Source: Clostridia bacterium (lineage in GTDB: Bacteria > Bacillota > Clostridia > TANB77 > CAG-465). Taken from it: DNA of 64,000 nt. The position numbers and the translations under genes were made by a program. Each line of letters opens with the position of its first letter. Position 1 is the stretch's first letter. The stretch lies in assembly GCA_030524345.1 (NCBI GenBank), contig JAUNGP010000001.1, positions 1 to 64,000 of the forward strand, given 5' to 3'. Shown here piece after piece: positions 44,244-52,697 of this stretch. The notes under the pieces are model-generated. The model was not told the origin of the DNA, searched no databases, and saw nothing but the letters and a program-made list of their open reading frames with translations.

Positions 44244-45587
44244 ATGGAAAATATAATAATAAAAATCATAATCACACTAGTACAAGCTATATCAAGCACA
44301 TATTTTTGTATAGTTGCAGCATCTATATTAAAAAATAACGTAAATGTTAAGAGAATATTAGCAGTATTTGTTGGATTTTGCTTTTCAATATTGATAACAT
44401 CATATTTACAAAACATAAGTCCTATTTTAAATATAATAATCACTATATTTCTTTTTACTATCGTTTTCAAATTTACATTTAAAACTAATTTTTCAAAATC
44501 TTTTTTTACAGGATTATTACATTTCGTACTGCTTTCTATAACAGAAGTAATTGTTACATTAATAATAGCTACTGTACTTAAAATAAATATAAACATAAAT
44601 AGTATTAGAAACTCCAATTCAATTTATCTTATATTTATTTTTACACATGCATTTTTTAACATTTTAATAATATTTATCACTAATAAAATCTATAAAAAGA
44701 AATATAATACACAAGCTATTAGAAGTATATCTATTAATAATATACCTGTTAATAAACTTAAAATACTAATCATATTATTTTTAATATGTGTGATACCTCA
44801 ATTATTACTATTTGCTTTTTTAAAATATGAGTATCCACTTCCACTAATAATAATGAATATTATTCAGATTCTGTTTGCATCATTTTTAATATTATCATAT
44901 TTTAAAATAATTATAAGGCAAGATACTATACAAAATGAACTTACTACATCTGAACTACATAATAAAACACTTATTGAAATTGTAGATGGTGTAAGAACTT
45001 TAAAACATGACTATGGTAACATAGTACAAGCACTAAATGGATATGTAGTAACAAAACAGTATGATAAACTCGGTGAATATGTCAATTCATTAATTAAGGA
45101 ATTCAGTTCTGTAAATAATGTTTCTGCTATTGATCCTAAAATATTTAATGAACCTGCAATATATGGTGTAGTTGGCGCCAAATATTTTTATGCCACAGAT
45201 AATGATATCACTTTTGAGATTGAAGTAACCTCTGACATCAAAAGTATTAGTTTTTCAAAGCCTGAACTTTCAAGAATATTTGGTATATTATTAGATAATG
45301 CAATTGAAGCCACACAAAAAATTGAAAATAAATATATTAAATTAGAAATATCATTTAATGATAATAAATATGCAGACGTTATTCGAATCATAAATACCTA
45401 TGACACATCTATCGATATTGATTTAGAAAAAATATATGAAAAAGGTGTATCCAGTAAAGAAGTAAAATCAGGTATTGGATTATGGGAAGTAGCAAAACTG
45501 GTAAATAGAAATAAGCACTCACAAATTTATGCAACAATTGAAAAAGATAAATTTGTTCAAAATTTAATTATAGAAAGAATAGATTAG
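44244..45587 (+). CDS. AgrC-like sensor histidine kinase
   Basis: 447 residues. The first 230 form six or seven membrane helices, the peptide-sensing part. The cytoplasmic part has the HPK10 pattern: phospho-acceptor His in RTLKHDYGN (about residue 255), N-box ILLDNAIEATQK and G-box GIGLWEVAKL. It ends without a receiver domain. 13 bases after the response regulator gene. Presumed ligand: the cyclic peptide from the convergent agrD gene. Confidence 0.9.
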   Translation: MENIIIKIIITLVQAISSTYFCIVAASILKNNVNVKRILAVFVGFCFSILITSYLQNISPILNIIITIFLFTIVFKFTFKTNFSKSFFTGLLHFVLLSITEVIVTLIIATVLKINININSIRNSNSIYLIFIFTHAFFNILIIFITNKIYKKKYNTQAIRSISINNIPVNKLKILIILFLICVIPQLLLFAFLKYEYPLPLIIMNIIQILFASFLILSYFKIIIRQDTIQNELTTSELHNKTLIEIVDGVRTLKHDYGNIVQALNGYVVTKQYDKLGEYVNSLIKEFSSVNNVSAIDPKIFNEPAIYGVVGAKYFYATDNDITFEIEVTSDIKSISFSKPELSRIFGILLDNAIEATQKIENKYIKLEISFNDNKYADVIRIINTYDTSIDIDLEKIYEKGVSSKEVKSGIGLWEVAKLVNRNKHSQIYATIEKDKFVQNLIIERID

Positions 45588-45614
45588 CAATAAGCTAGTC
45601 TTTTTTAACAAAAG

Positions 45615-45648
45615 AGCCTTAAATGCATTTTCATTTAAGGCTTTTATT
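45615..45648 (+). terminator. Bidirectional terminator between agrC-like and agrD genes
   Basis: AGCCTTAAATG and CATTTAAGGCT arms, followed by TTTTATTTAT on the plus strand and CTTTTG on the minus strand. Confidence 0.85.
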
Positions 45649-45674
45649 TATCATATTTTTTCGTTTATCTTATA

Positions 45675-45788
45675 TTATTTCTCAATAAGACATTTAGGTG
45701 CTTTTGGTTGATGTAAAAGAAATACCCAACAACTATTTGTAGATGACTTTGCATATGCCTCAACCATTTTCTTTAATAATTTTTTCAT
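45675..45788 (-). CDS. agrD: AgrD-like cyclic autoinducer peptide precursor, 37 residues
   Basis: Too short for usual gene calling. ATG 45788 follows AGAGGTGA with 5-6 base spacing. Layout is that of AgrD: an amphipathic N-terminal helix (MKKLLKKMVEAYAKSSTNS), a core with a single Cys (CWVFLL, Cys20), and a charged recognition tail (HQPKAPKCLIEK) that matches the E-P-K-x-P-x-x-L type tail of staphylococcal and clostridial AgrD. Cleavage before His26 would leave a thiolactone ring of Cys20 to Leu25; cleavage one residue earlier would give the usual five-residue ring. The second Cys (33) in the tail is unusual. It lies downstream of agrB on the same strand. Confidence 0.85.
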   Translation of the reverse strand: MKKLLKKMVEAYAKSSTNSCWVFLLHQPKAPKCLIEK

Positions 45789-45812
45789 TAAATTCACCTC
45801 TTCTCATAAGTA

Positions 45813-45880
45813 TATATATTGAAAGTTTACGCTATTAAGTAAACTTTATAAACCATCATTTACTTGACTTTCAATATATA
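45813..45880 (-). promoter_or_regulatory. Nested inverted repeats and possible internal promoter ahead of agrD
   Basis: Outer arms TATATATTGAAAGT (45813-45826) and ACTTTCAATATATA (45867-45880). Inner arms AAAGTTTAC (45822-45830) and GTAAACTTT (45839-45847). The two hairpins share bases 45822-45826, so they exclude each other. A possible promoter (TTGAAA, about 18 bases, TATAAA on the minus strand) runs through the outer arm. They may be operator or attenuation structures; no T run follows. Confidence 0.5.
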
Positions 45881-45912
45881 TTTATATTTAAAAACATTTC
45901 TGTTTTTAAAAC

Positions 45913-46533
45913 TTATTTATTATAATATTCTTTAAATTCTTCTGACTCATAACTATATTTGCACTTAAAAAATTTATACACTAGTTTTGTTGTACATAAA
46001 TCTATATTTAAAATAGTTATAAGGATTATATTTTGAATATATAAATCTTGAATTTCTAGTAGATTAAATGAAAGAATCACTAGTAACGAAATTAGTCCAA
46101 TTAGTTTCAATTTTTTTCTTTTCGCTTTTTTTAGGATAGGGATCTCTTCTGTATCCGCTGGAGCTATTCTCCAGATCACTATTAATGATAGAAGAAATGT
46201 TACTAACGTTAGTAAATATATATTTACATTAATATATTTGGCTATAAAAACCGGAAGTATAAAATATATTGTACTAAATATTAAACACGCTATATTAGTT
46301 CTTGCATGAACACCACCAACAAATGTTTTATACATCATGGTAATAGCTAGTACAATTCCCATATACTGTAATATATTACAAAAGTATCCTATTAAAAATA
46401 TAATCGTATATTTGGGAATATCTTCTAAGATTCTAGTAATTCCAAATAGCATAATTTCTCTTTCATTGCCTTCTACTTTTTCATCTTTATATAGAAAATT
46501 ATCTAAAATGTAATTACTCATTTTTTCTATCAC
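45913..46533 (-). CDS. agrB: AgrB-family peptide-processing membrane protease
   Basis: 206 residues, start GTG 46533 behind GGTGGTGA. Five or six membrane helices. Catalytic pair in FVGGVHARTNIAC (His76 and Cys83), with the seven-residue spacing of AgrB. It removes the AgrD tail and forms the thiolactone ring at the membrane. Upstream of agrD with a 124-base gap holding inverted repeats. Confidence 0.93.
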   Translation of the reverse strand: MIEKMSNYILDNFLYKDEKVEGNEREIMLFGITRILEDIPKYTIIFLIGYFCNILQYMGIVLAITMMYKTFVGGVHARTNIACLIFSTIYFILPVFIAKYINVNIYLLTLVTFLLSLIVIWRIAPADTEEIPILKKAKRKKLKLIGLISLLVILSFNLLEIQDLYIQNIILITILNIDLCTTKLVYKFFKCKYSYESEEFKEYYNK

Positions 46534-46726
46534 TAATATTCACCACCTAAATATATTATAATTTATAATTTTTTATTTTTTTCTTATATGTCTTTAATAT
46601 TTCATTATTTTTGTTCAAAAATTATTTTTTCCTATTCACGGCTATTTTTTAAGTTTTCACAAAAATTTATTTAATAGTCACACTATTTTTTCTATGACAT
46701 AGTATATATAAAAAAGGGGGATTAAT

Positions 46727-47362
46727 ATGGATAATATATGCTTACGAATTGGTGATATAGCACCAAGATTTAATGCTACATCAACATTAGGAGATATAAA
46801 ACTTAGTGATTATTTAGGAAAATGGCTTGTATTATTCTCTTTTCATGGAGCTTTTACACCAATATGTACTACAGAAATAGTGGCGTTTTCAAAAGCCAAT
46901 CAAGAATTTAATGATAGGAACTGCTTATTACTTGGTCTTTCCACAGACAGTAATACAACACATATGTCATGGACAAATGATATTGAGAAAATGACTAATA
47001 TGGAAGTTCCTTTTCCAATCATTAGTGACTCAAATCTAAAAATATCCAAAATGTACAACATGCAAGCTGATAATAATGATACACAGACTCTCCGTACAAT
47101 ATTTATACTAGATCCAAATCAAAGAATTAGATTGATTTCAATGTATCCAACAGAAATAGGAAGAAATATTTATGAAATTTTAAGATGTCTTCAAGCATTA
47201 CAAGAAAGTGATGAAAATAACACAATTATTCCAGCCAATTGGATGCCAGGAAATCCTACAATGTATAGAGCACCTAAAAATTATATAGAACTTAAAGAAA
47301 GAACAAATAATCCAGATTATAAATGTTTAGATTGGTATTTATGCTTTAATAATCGAGTGTAA
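46727..47362 (+). CDS. Peroxiredoxin, Prx6/AhpC type
   Basis: 211 residues. Peroxidatic Cys47 in AFTPICTTEI with Thr44, and the Prx6-type C-terminal extension (WMPGNPTMYRAPKNYIELKE). The family motif PxxxTxxC is altered: position 40 is His (FHGAFTPIC) where Pro is almost always found. Conserved Arg in TLRTIFILDPNQRIR. Other Cys residues at the C-terminus (DYKCLDWYLCF) could resolve. It reduces peroxides. Starts behind AAAGGGGG, transcribed divergently from agrB. Confidence 0.9.
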   Translation: MDNICLRIGDIAPRFNATSTLGDIKLSDYLGKWLVLFSFHGAFTPICTTEIVAFSKANQEFNDRNCLLLGLSTDSNTTHMSWTNDIEKMTNMEVPFPIISDSNLKISKMYNMQADNNDTQTLRTIFILDPNQRIRLISMYPTEIGRNIYEILRCLQALQESDENNTIIPANWMPGNPTMYRAPKNYIELKERTNNPDYKCLDWYLCFNNRV

Positions 47363-47378
47363 ATGAAAGGGTGATTAT

Positions 47379-47519
47379 ATGGAAAATAATTGTAATAACT
47401 GTAATAATAATAACTTTTTAAGTAACTTATTTGGTGGTAATAATTGTATATTCATTATTGTAATTATTGTAGTTATACTAATATGTTGCAATACAAATAA
47501 AAATACTAGTCAATGCTAG
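47379..47519 (+). CDS. Small Asn/Cys-rich hydrophobic protein, 46 residues
   Basis: ATG 47379 behind AAAGGGTGA, 16 bases after the peroxiredoxin stop. Sequence: MENNCNNCNNNNFLSNLFGG, then one membrane helix (NNCIFIIVIIVVILICC), then a short tail ending TSQC. The arrangement of a polar Asn/Gly/Cys head plus a C-terminal helix resembles the small YjcZ-like spore-associated proteins of Firmicutes. Its last codons overlap the end of the convergent exonuclease gene by 14 bases. Possibly cotranscribed with the peroxiredoxin. Confidence 0.6.
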   Translation: MENNCNNCNNNNFLSNLFGGNNCIFIIVIIVVILICCNTNKNTSQC

Positions 47520-48036
47520 TATTTTTATTATATATTTCTTTAATATTTTGATAAACCTCATAAGTAATTTCACAATCCTTTAAAGATCTATGAGCACCTG
47601 AATAATTAACATGAAAATGATTGGCTAAAGTTTCTAATTTATAATTTTTTATTCCCTTTACATATTTTCTAGATAATGCAAGTGTATCTAAGCATTTATT
47701 TTCTAAAGTATATTCAAAATGCTTTTGAAAATTATTTCTTAGAAATCCCATATCAAAATTCGCATTATGTGCCATTAAAGTGCTACTACCAGTAAAATCC
47801 ATAAACTTTCTAAGTGCATCTTTAATTTCCATAGCATCTTTTAACATATCATTTGTAATACCAGTAAGTCTTGTTATAAAAGGACTCACTTGATTTTCAG
47901 GCTTTACTAATATATCTAATCTATCTATAATTTGATGATCTTTTACTTTTATTGCTCCAATTTCTATGATTTCATTATTGATTGGAGACAGTCCTGTTGT
48001 CTCTAAATCGACTATTACATAGTTTTCTTCAAACAT
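47506..48036 (-). CDS. DEDDh 3'-5' exonuclease (DnaQ/PolC-epsilon-like)
   Basis: 176 residues, a stand-alone exonuclease domain: VIVDLETTGLSP (Asp, Glu), MAHNANFDMGF (Asp), HRSLKDCEIT (His, Asp). Full catalytic set. It closely parallels the exonuclease inserted in PolC at 6730-11175. Likely roles are proofreading, repair or RNA trimming; the sequence does not decide. Monocistronic. Confidence 0.9.
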   Translation of the reverse strand: MFEENYVIVDLETTGLSPINNEIIEIGAIKVKDHQIIDRLDILVKPENQVSPFITRLTGITNDMLKDAMEIKDALRKFMDFTGSSTLMAHNANFDMGFLRNNFQKHFEYTLENKCLDTLALSRKYVKGIKNYKLETLANHFHVNYSGAHRSLKDCEITYEVYQNIKEIYNKNTSID

Positions 48037-48220
48037 ATATTCCTCCCATTTTTAATAAGCAATGGTTCTCATTCTTATCATAATTAAAACACATCTACTT
48101 TGATTATATCATAAAACATACAGAAAAGTAAATAAAAGACTACATTTTTCTGGACATGTATGATATAATATGATTATGTATATTTTTATACTGAATCATA
48201 ATTGATAGGAGGGATTACAA

Positions 48221-48514
48221 TTGGTTACTGCAATCGAAATGCGGGCATTAATGCTAAATTTACAGCCAACACAAAAAGAATCCAAAGAAATAATGAAAAG
48301 AAAAAATAAGGTATCTAAAATTCTTACTAAGATGAACACTAAAAATAAATATGAATTAAAAGATATCCTTGATAAAATTTCTAAAAACGTATTTTTTGGA
48401 AGTTTAGAACTAAATGAATGTCCTCACAAACAAGTATTACATGTATTAAAAAAGCTTGGATTTGACGTTAAGACATCTAAAAAAGACATCAGACCTACCT
48501 ATATCTATTGGTAA
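48221..48514 (+). CDS. Hypothetical basic protein, 97 residues
   Basis: Starts with TTG at 48221 behind TAGGAGGG; an ATG lies six codons further in. Lys-rich helices (MKRKNKVSKILTKMNTKNKYELKDILDKI) and a C-terminal half with KQVLHVLKKLGFDVKTSKKD. No recognised family. Own promoter region (TATAAT near 48164) and own terminator. One of the isolated plus-strand genes. Confidence 0.6.
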   Translation: MVTAIEMRALMLNLQPTQKESKEIMKRKNKVSKILTKMNTKNKYELKDILDKISKNVFFGSLELNECPHKQVLHVLKKLGFDVKTSKKDIRPTYIYW

Positions 48515-48518
48515 TTTT

Positions 48519-48545
48519 TAAACTCGTATATTAATACGAGTTTTT
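48519..48545 (+). terminator. Terminator of the 48221-48514 gene
   Basis: AAACTCGTAT and ATACGAGTTT arms followed by TT. Confidence 0.8.
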
Positions 48546-48629
48546 AATTTGCATTTTTATGTAATGTATGATATAATTTAATGCATAATTATTAAGAACT
48601 TCAAAACTATTGAAAGAAGGAGAAAAAAG

Positions 48630-49373
48630 ATGAAACTTCAAAGTTTTCAGGAATGCATGAATCATGCAACAAAAAAAATCCACGTTAGTGAGGAACAACT
48701 CATCAAACTCAGCGCAGTCTTTGAACCTATCCCCGTAGGGAAACCAATATCCAAAGAAATGGATAAAACTTGCATTGAAATTGTCAATCAACATGGTACT
48801 AACCATACCTTTGTCGATTTTTCTACGAGCAATCAAATCATCTGCACATGTTTTATGAATGGCTTTCCTCTGTGTGTTATCTCAATTAAAAATATACTCT
48901 ATACTCCTGAGGAATTAAGAAAGCAATGTCCTGATTATAAGGCAGTTGGAGAAATTAAAGATGAAAAGGTATTTCCAATTACATTGCTTTGGGCCAATGA
49001 TAAAATCAATATCGACCTTGCTACGCATTCTGTAGCACAGCTTGGAATCATTGCTGATTTAGATCGATACTTAGCAATCAAAGAAAATTTGACTCAATCT
49101 AAAATAGAGTCTCACAGGATCACTATCAACTCTAATAGTCCATTGCTGGGAAATCGTAAGACTAGAAGACAAAACAAAAAAAATAGAGCTAGTCAGCAAA
49201 CGGATGTAATTAAAAATACTCTGATTATCTCACTTCCGGATTCAGACTTGTTGGAAGATATTACAATGAAGGAATTCAATATAAAAAAAAGAACTGTCAA
49301 AGCACATAAACGCACATTAAAAAACGGAATTGTAAAAGAGTTCCCGGAAAAGACCTATTATAAAGTGGTATGA
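48630..49373 (+). CDS. Hypothetical protein, 247 residues, basic C-terminus
   Basis: Not recognised. N-terminal 170 residues are mixed alpha/beta (FQECMNHATKKIHVSEEQLI, FMNGFPLCVISIKNILYTPE). The last 80 are basic and linker-like (GNRKTRRQNKKNRASQQTD), ending KKRTVKAHKRTLKNGIVKEF. That suggests nucleic-acid or ribosome association. Behind AAGGAG. Own TATAAT box near 48571 and a strong terminator. No membrane helix. Confidence 0.65.
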   Translation: MKLQSFQECMNHATKKIHVSEEQLIKLSAVFEPIPVGKPISKEMDKTCIEIVNQHGTNHTFVDFSTSNQIICTCFMNGFPLCVISIKNILYTPEELRKQCPDYKAVGEIKDEKVFPITLLWANDKINIDLATHSVAQLGIIADLDRYLAIKENLTQSKIESHRITINSNSPLLGNRKTRRQNKKNRASQQTDVIKNTLIISLPDSDLLEDITMKEFNIKKRTVKAHKRTLKNGIVKEFPEKTYYKVV

Positions 49374-49378
49374 CAACT

Positions 49379-49411
49379 AAGCTCTCATGTATATTACATG
49401 AGAGCTTTTCT
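49379..49411 (+). terminator. Bidirectional terminator
   Basis: AAGCTCTCATGTA and TACATGAGAGCTT arms, then TTC. It lies between two convergent genes and can serve both. Confidence 0.85.
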
Positions 49412-50265
49412 TATCCATAAAATTTAATTTGATAACTACATTGGAACTCTTTATTTTTTTCTAAACATATGCTATTTTTATCACAGAATCTATGACTTGA
49501 ATCTATTGTATCAGCAGTAGTAAACCAAGGTTCAATACACACAAAAGGAGCACCCATTTTAGACCATACTGCAAGCTTGGGAAAGCTGGAAAAATCAAAA
49601 TCCAAAATTTTGTTACCATCCGAAGTAAGAGAAATCATATTAGATTCAATGTTCTCCATAATAATAGCATCATGAGTAAATGTCTCCTCATTTATGTGGA
49701 TTACTTGATTATTTGTAAATCTAGACTTAACAAAACTATTATCATCACATATTAACCCATTTTCTAATTGTAAAAATTGAATCTTATGTTCTTCCTTTTC
49801 AAATATTAAATTATTATTACACAAAGGATTGATATAAAAAGCTGGATGTCCACCAATTCCAAATTCTATTTCTTTGTTATCAACATTTTTCACGATATAA
49901 AACACTTTCAACACATCTTCCATTACAACATATTTGATATAAAGTTCAAATCGATATGGAAATTTATCTAAAGTCTCTTGATTAAAACGAAGTAGATATT
50001 CATGAATATTGTTTTCCTTTTTTAAGGTTTCAAATTCCATATCTCTTGCAAATCCATGCTGCGTCATTTTACATTCTTGTCCATTTATGATAGTATAATC
50101 ATCTTTTAATCTTCCCACAATAGGAAATAAAACTGGAGCATGTCTTCCCCAGAAAACATTTCCATTTTGATCTAATACACGGTTTCCTTGGTGTAACTTC
50201 TCTTGTCCATTAATCTTGATACTAGTAAGTTCTGCTCCTAATGCCTTACTCTCTATCTCTAGCAT
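49411..50265 (-). CDS. Aldose 1-epimerase-like protein (GalM/LacX family)
   Basis: 284 residues from ATG 50265, the ATG best placed after GGTGA; in-frame ATGs at 50277 and 50271 are alternatives. LacX-type motifs: GAELTSIKINGQEKL, GRHAPVLFPIVGRL, MTQHGFARDMEF (His), GIGGHPAFYIN (His), and CIEPWFTTADTIDS near the end. It interconverts sugar anomers; substrate unknown. No sugar-pathway gene is adjacent. Confidence 0.85.
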   Translation of the reverse strand: MLEIESKALGAELTSIKINGQEKLHQGNRVLDQNGNVFWGRHAPVLFPIVGRLKDDYTIINGQECKMTQHGFARDMEFETLKKENNIHEYLLRFNQETLDKFPYRFELYIKYVVMEDVLKVFYIVKNVDNKEIEFGIGGHPAFYINPLCNNNLIFEKEEHKIQFLQLENGLICDDNSFVKSRFTNNQVIHINEETFTHDAIIMENIESNMISLTSDGNKILDFDFSSFPKLAVWSKMGAPFVCIEPWFTTADTIDSSHRFCDKNSICLEKNKEFQCSYQIKFYG

Positions 50266-50289
50266 TAACATCACCATTTAAACTATAAC

Positions 50290-50400
50290 ATAGTATCAAT
50301 AAATTTACAATAGAAAAGGTACCACATTCGTGATACCCATAGTACAACAATTGGCAGTTTTAACCTCGTAAGCGTACTCTGCCAAACACTTACCTTCCTA
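50290..50400. other. Gap with two imperfect hairpins
   Basis: GGTACCAC-ATTC-GTGATACC (about 50318-50337, one mismatch) and a TTGGCAG/CTGCCAA pair (about 50351-50385). Neither is followed by a T run. The GC content is high, like the gene upstream, so this is probably the tail of the acquired segment. Confidence 0.4.
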
Positions 50401-50763
50401 TTACAGATCTACTGTCTCCACGATAATACGCTTGATCTGTTCCCAGCCGGCGTGTTCAAAGCGGAACTCTTCTTCCTCCTTCCCCGTGGCGGGATTAATA
50501 ACAGTATTTCCCGTAGCCACACGGTTTGCCTTTGCTCTAATGACTGGTCTAGTATTAACCCTAGGATTAACTAAATTAGCCAGTATAGCCGGCGGTAACA
50601 CAACTGCTAACACCTCACAGTCACCTGCAAGTTCTAAGACCTCTGCCGCGTCACGGACACTGCCAGAGTACTGAACAATCTCTACATCGCCGTAAATCCG
50701 TTTCAAATCGGAGAGCTGAACATCTGTCATTGTGTGTCTTGATAGCCAAAATACTCTTGTCAT
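50401..50763 (-). CDS. Hypothetical protein of foreign composition, 120 residues
   Basis: MTRVFWLSRHTMTDVQLSDL, then VEIVQYSGSVRDAAEVLELA and CEVLAVVLPPAILANLVNPR: a Rossmann-like alternation of strands and helices. I know no function. GC content is close to 50%, nearly twice that of its neighbours, so it was probably acquired from a plasmid or phage. A perfect 16-base palindrome sits just ahead of its ribosome site (AAGGAGG). Confidence 0.75.
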   Translation of the reverse strand: MTRVFWLSRHTMTDVQLSDLKRIYGDVEIVQYSGSVRDAAEVLELAGDCEVLAVVLPPAILANLVNPRVNTRPVIRAKANRVATGNTVINPATGKEEEEFRFEHAGWEQIKRIIVETVDL

Positions 50764-50785
50764 AGTATGACCTCCTTGAAGTATA

Positions 50786-50801
50786 TTACCGATTACGGTA
50801 A
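50786..50801 (-). promoter_or_regulatory. Perfect palindrome, candidate operator
   Basis: TTACCG-ATTA-CGGTAA, about 25 bases ahead of the ATG of the foreign gene and downstream of a possible TATAAT near 50825-50830. Confidence 0.55.
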
Positions 50802-50927
50802 AGTGTTTATGTTTTCTATATCTATATTATAAGGCACAAACGAATATAAGTAAAATAGTTATAAATTATGTTTTGTATAACTCAAACTTATATAGTTCTC
50901 CAAAAAAATAGTGCCTAACAAGGCACT

Positions 50928-51827
50928 TTACTCTTCAAATTCATCTCTTAAAAAATCTACAAATTTCAATGTCGCAAAACTAGAAATTTCTCCCTTTAAA
51001 ATAGCGATACTTGCCTTTATCTTTGGCAAATCAGGTTTTAAGTCAAGCTTTATTAAAGTTCCATCAGCTATTTCATTCTTAATTAAGCTTTCCTGACCTA
51101 TGGCAATTCCCATACCATTTTTAGCAAAATGTTTTCTTGCTTCTGAATTGGAGATCTCATATCTAGCAGATATTTTTAATCCATTTTTTTCTGCAAATTC
51201 GCTTAATACTTTTCCAGTATTTGAATTCTTTGTTGTCAGTATTAAATTGCAATTTTCTAAGTCTTGATACTTATTTATCGGATTCTCTTTTAGATATTCC
51301 GGTGTTGCATAAAAGCATAGTTGGTCTTCAGGACCTTCTATTTTTTCAACATTTGTAGGCAGTTCTTGATTAGAATCTTTAAATATTACAATATCATATT
51401 TTCCTTTCGAAAGTCCATTAATCGAATCAAAAGCAAGTCCATTTGAAACTTCGATATTAATTTTAGGAAACATGTTAGAAAATTGTAAAATTGCATTATA
51501 TAATATACTAACGCCAAATGTATTTCCACACCTGATTCTTATTGTTCCTTCTTCTAAATTAATATATTGACTAAATTTCTTTTCAGCATTTTCTATCGTT
51601 TCAATACTCTCTTTCATATAACAATATAGTTTTTTTCCTTCTTCAGTAAGAACTACTCCTTTTGGTACTCTATAAAACAATGTCCCTCCAAGTTGCATCT
51701 CAAGTTTTCTAATGCTTTGTGTAACAGCTGGCTGTGATATGTATAATTCCTCAGCTGCTCTAGAAATACTACCAGCACTTGCCACAACATAAAATAAATT
51801 ATACAAATCAAAACTAATATTATTCAT
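50928..51827 (-). CDS. LysR-family transcriptional regulator
   Basis: 299 residues. N-terminal winged helix (GSISRAAEELYISQPAVTQS, IRKLEMQLGGTLFYR) and a periplasmic-binding-type effector domain (IRIRCGNTFGVSILYNAILQ to FATLKFVDFL). Usual length. Its target is unclear: it reads away from both the ABC exporter upstream on the same strand and the foreign gene downstream. Start ATG behind GGAGAGAAAG. Confidence 0.92.
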   Translation of the reverse strand: MNNISFDLYNLFYVVASAGSISRAAEELYISQPAVTQSIRKLEMQLGGTLFYRVPKGVVLTEEGKKLYCYMKESIETIENAEKKFSQYINLEEGTIRIRCGNTFGVSILYNAILQFSNMFPKINIEVSNGLAFDSINGLSKGKYDIVIFKDSNQELPTNVEKIEGPEDQLCFYATPEYLKENPINKYQDLENCNLILTTKNSNTGKVLSEFAEKNGLKISARYEISNSEARKHFAKNGMGIAIGQESLIKNEIADGTLIKLDLKPDLPKIKASIAILKGEISSFATLKFVDFLRDEFEE

Positions 51828-51867
51828 ATTCTTTCTCTCCTTAATACATTAATCATATACTAAAAAC

Positions 51868-51903
51868 ATAAAAAAAACAATAGTATGACAATCATACTAT
51901 TGT
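51868..51903 (-). terminator. Terminator of the second ABC exporter operon
   Basis: ACAATAGTATG and CATACTATTGT arms followed by TTTTTTT on the minus strand. Confidence 0.85.
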
Positions 51904-51915
51904 TCATCAATTGAT

Positions 51916-52695
51916 TTAAGATCCAATCGATTTATATCTTTTTACCCCAATCTTCCAAATCAAAAAGCATGGAATGATAAATAAAAAGGAAATAAAGGGT
52001 GATATCATATAAAGTAGATTATTGCTCTTCCCTATAACATATAACAATGGATAATAATTCACAAAAGCCATTGGTAATATATAAGTAAAAAAATCCAATA
52101 CCCATTTTTTATATATATCTAGCGGATATTGAGCTAAGTCTCTACCTCCATCAGTAAATATATTCATTATCTCAAGACTTTGCGTTGTAAAAAATGTAAT
52201 ACTAGCTTTTAAAATGAATAAATTAGCATATATTACTATTGTTCCAATTATCATCAAAAATATAGTTATCATTTTATCTAAATACAATAGTTCCCTATGA
52301 AATATTAGTACCATTAATAGGGCTATAAATCCTGTTATTGCCTTACCAATTTTTTGAAATTCTATTTTCGTTCCAAGTACTTGAATAATTAAATTTCTAG
52401 GCCTTGTAAGGATCCTATCAAATTCACCATTTGCAAGTATTTTTGCGAAATGATCAAAACCCCTAAAAAAGCACTCTGATATAGAAAAACCAAAAAACGA
52501 TATTGCAAAGCAAATCAATACATCTCTAAATGTATATTCATGAATTGATCCAAATTTATCAAACAAGAATACAATTGAGAGAAATGAAAAGCCTGATGAA
52601 AATACTTGAGATATTACAGATATGATAAATGATTTTCTATATTCTAGCATTGAAGCAAGTTGAATTTTAAAATATTTTAAATATAATTCTATCAT
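51916..52695 (-). CDS. ABC-2 type transporter permease (second exporter)
   Basis: 259 residues, six membrane helices. ILANGEFDRILTRPRNLIIQ is the cytoplasmic loop found in this permease family, matching the place of MITGQMDSYMLQPK-like sequence in 503-1306. It is the last gene of the operon, 2 bases after the other permease. Reading frame intact although the ATPase gene is broken. Confidence 0.8.
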   Translation of the reverse strand: MIELYLKYFKIQLASMLEYRKSFIISVISQVFSSGFSFLSIVFLFDKFGSIHEYTFRDVLICFAISFFGFSISECFFRGFDHFAKILANGEFDRILTRPRNLIIQVLGTKIEFQKIGKAITGFIALLMVLIFHRELLYLDKMITIFLMIIGTIVIYANLFILKASITFFTTQSLEIMNIFTDGGRDLAQYPLDIYKKWVLDFFTYILPMAFVNYYPLLYVIGKSNNLLYMISPFISFLFIIPCFLIWKIGVKRYKSIGS

Positions 52696-52697
52696 TT

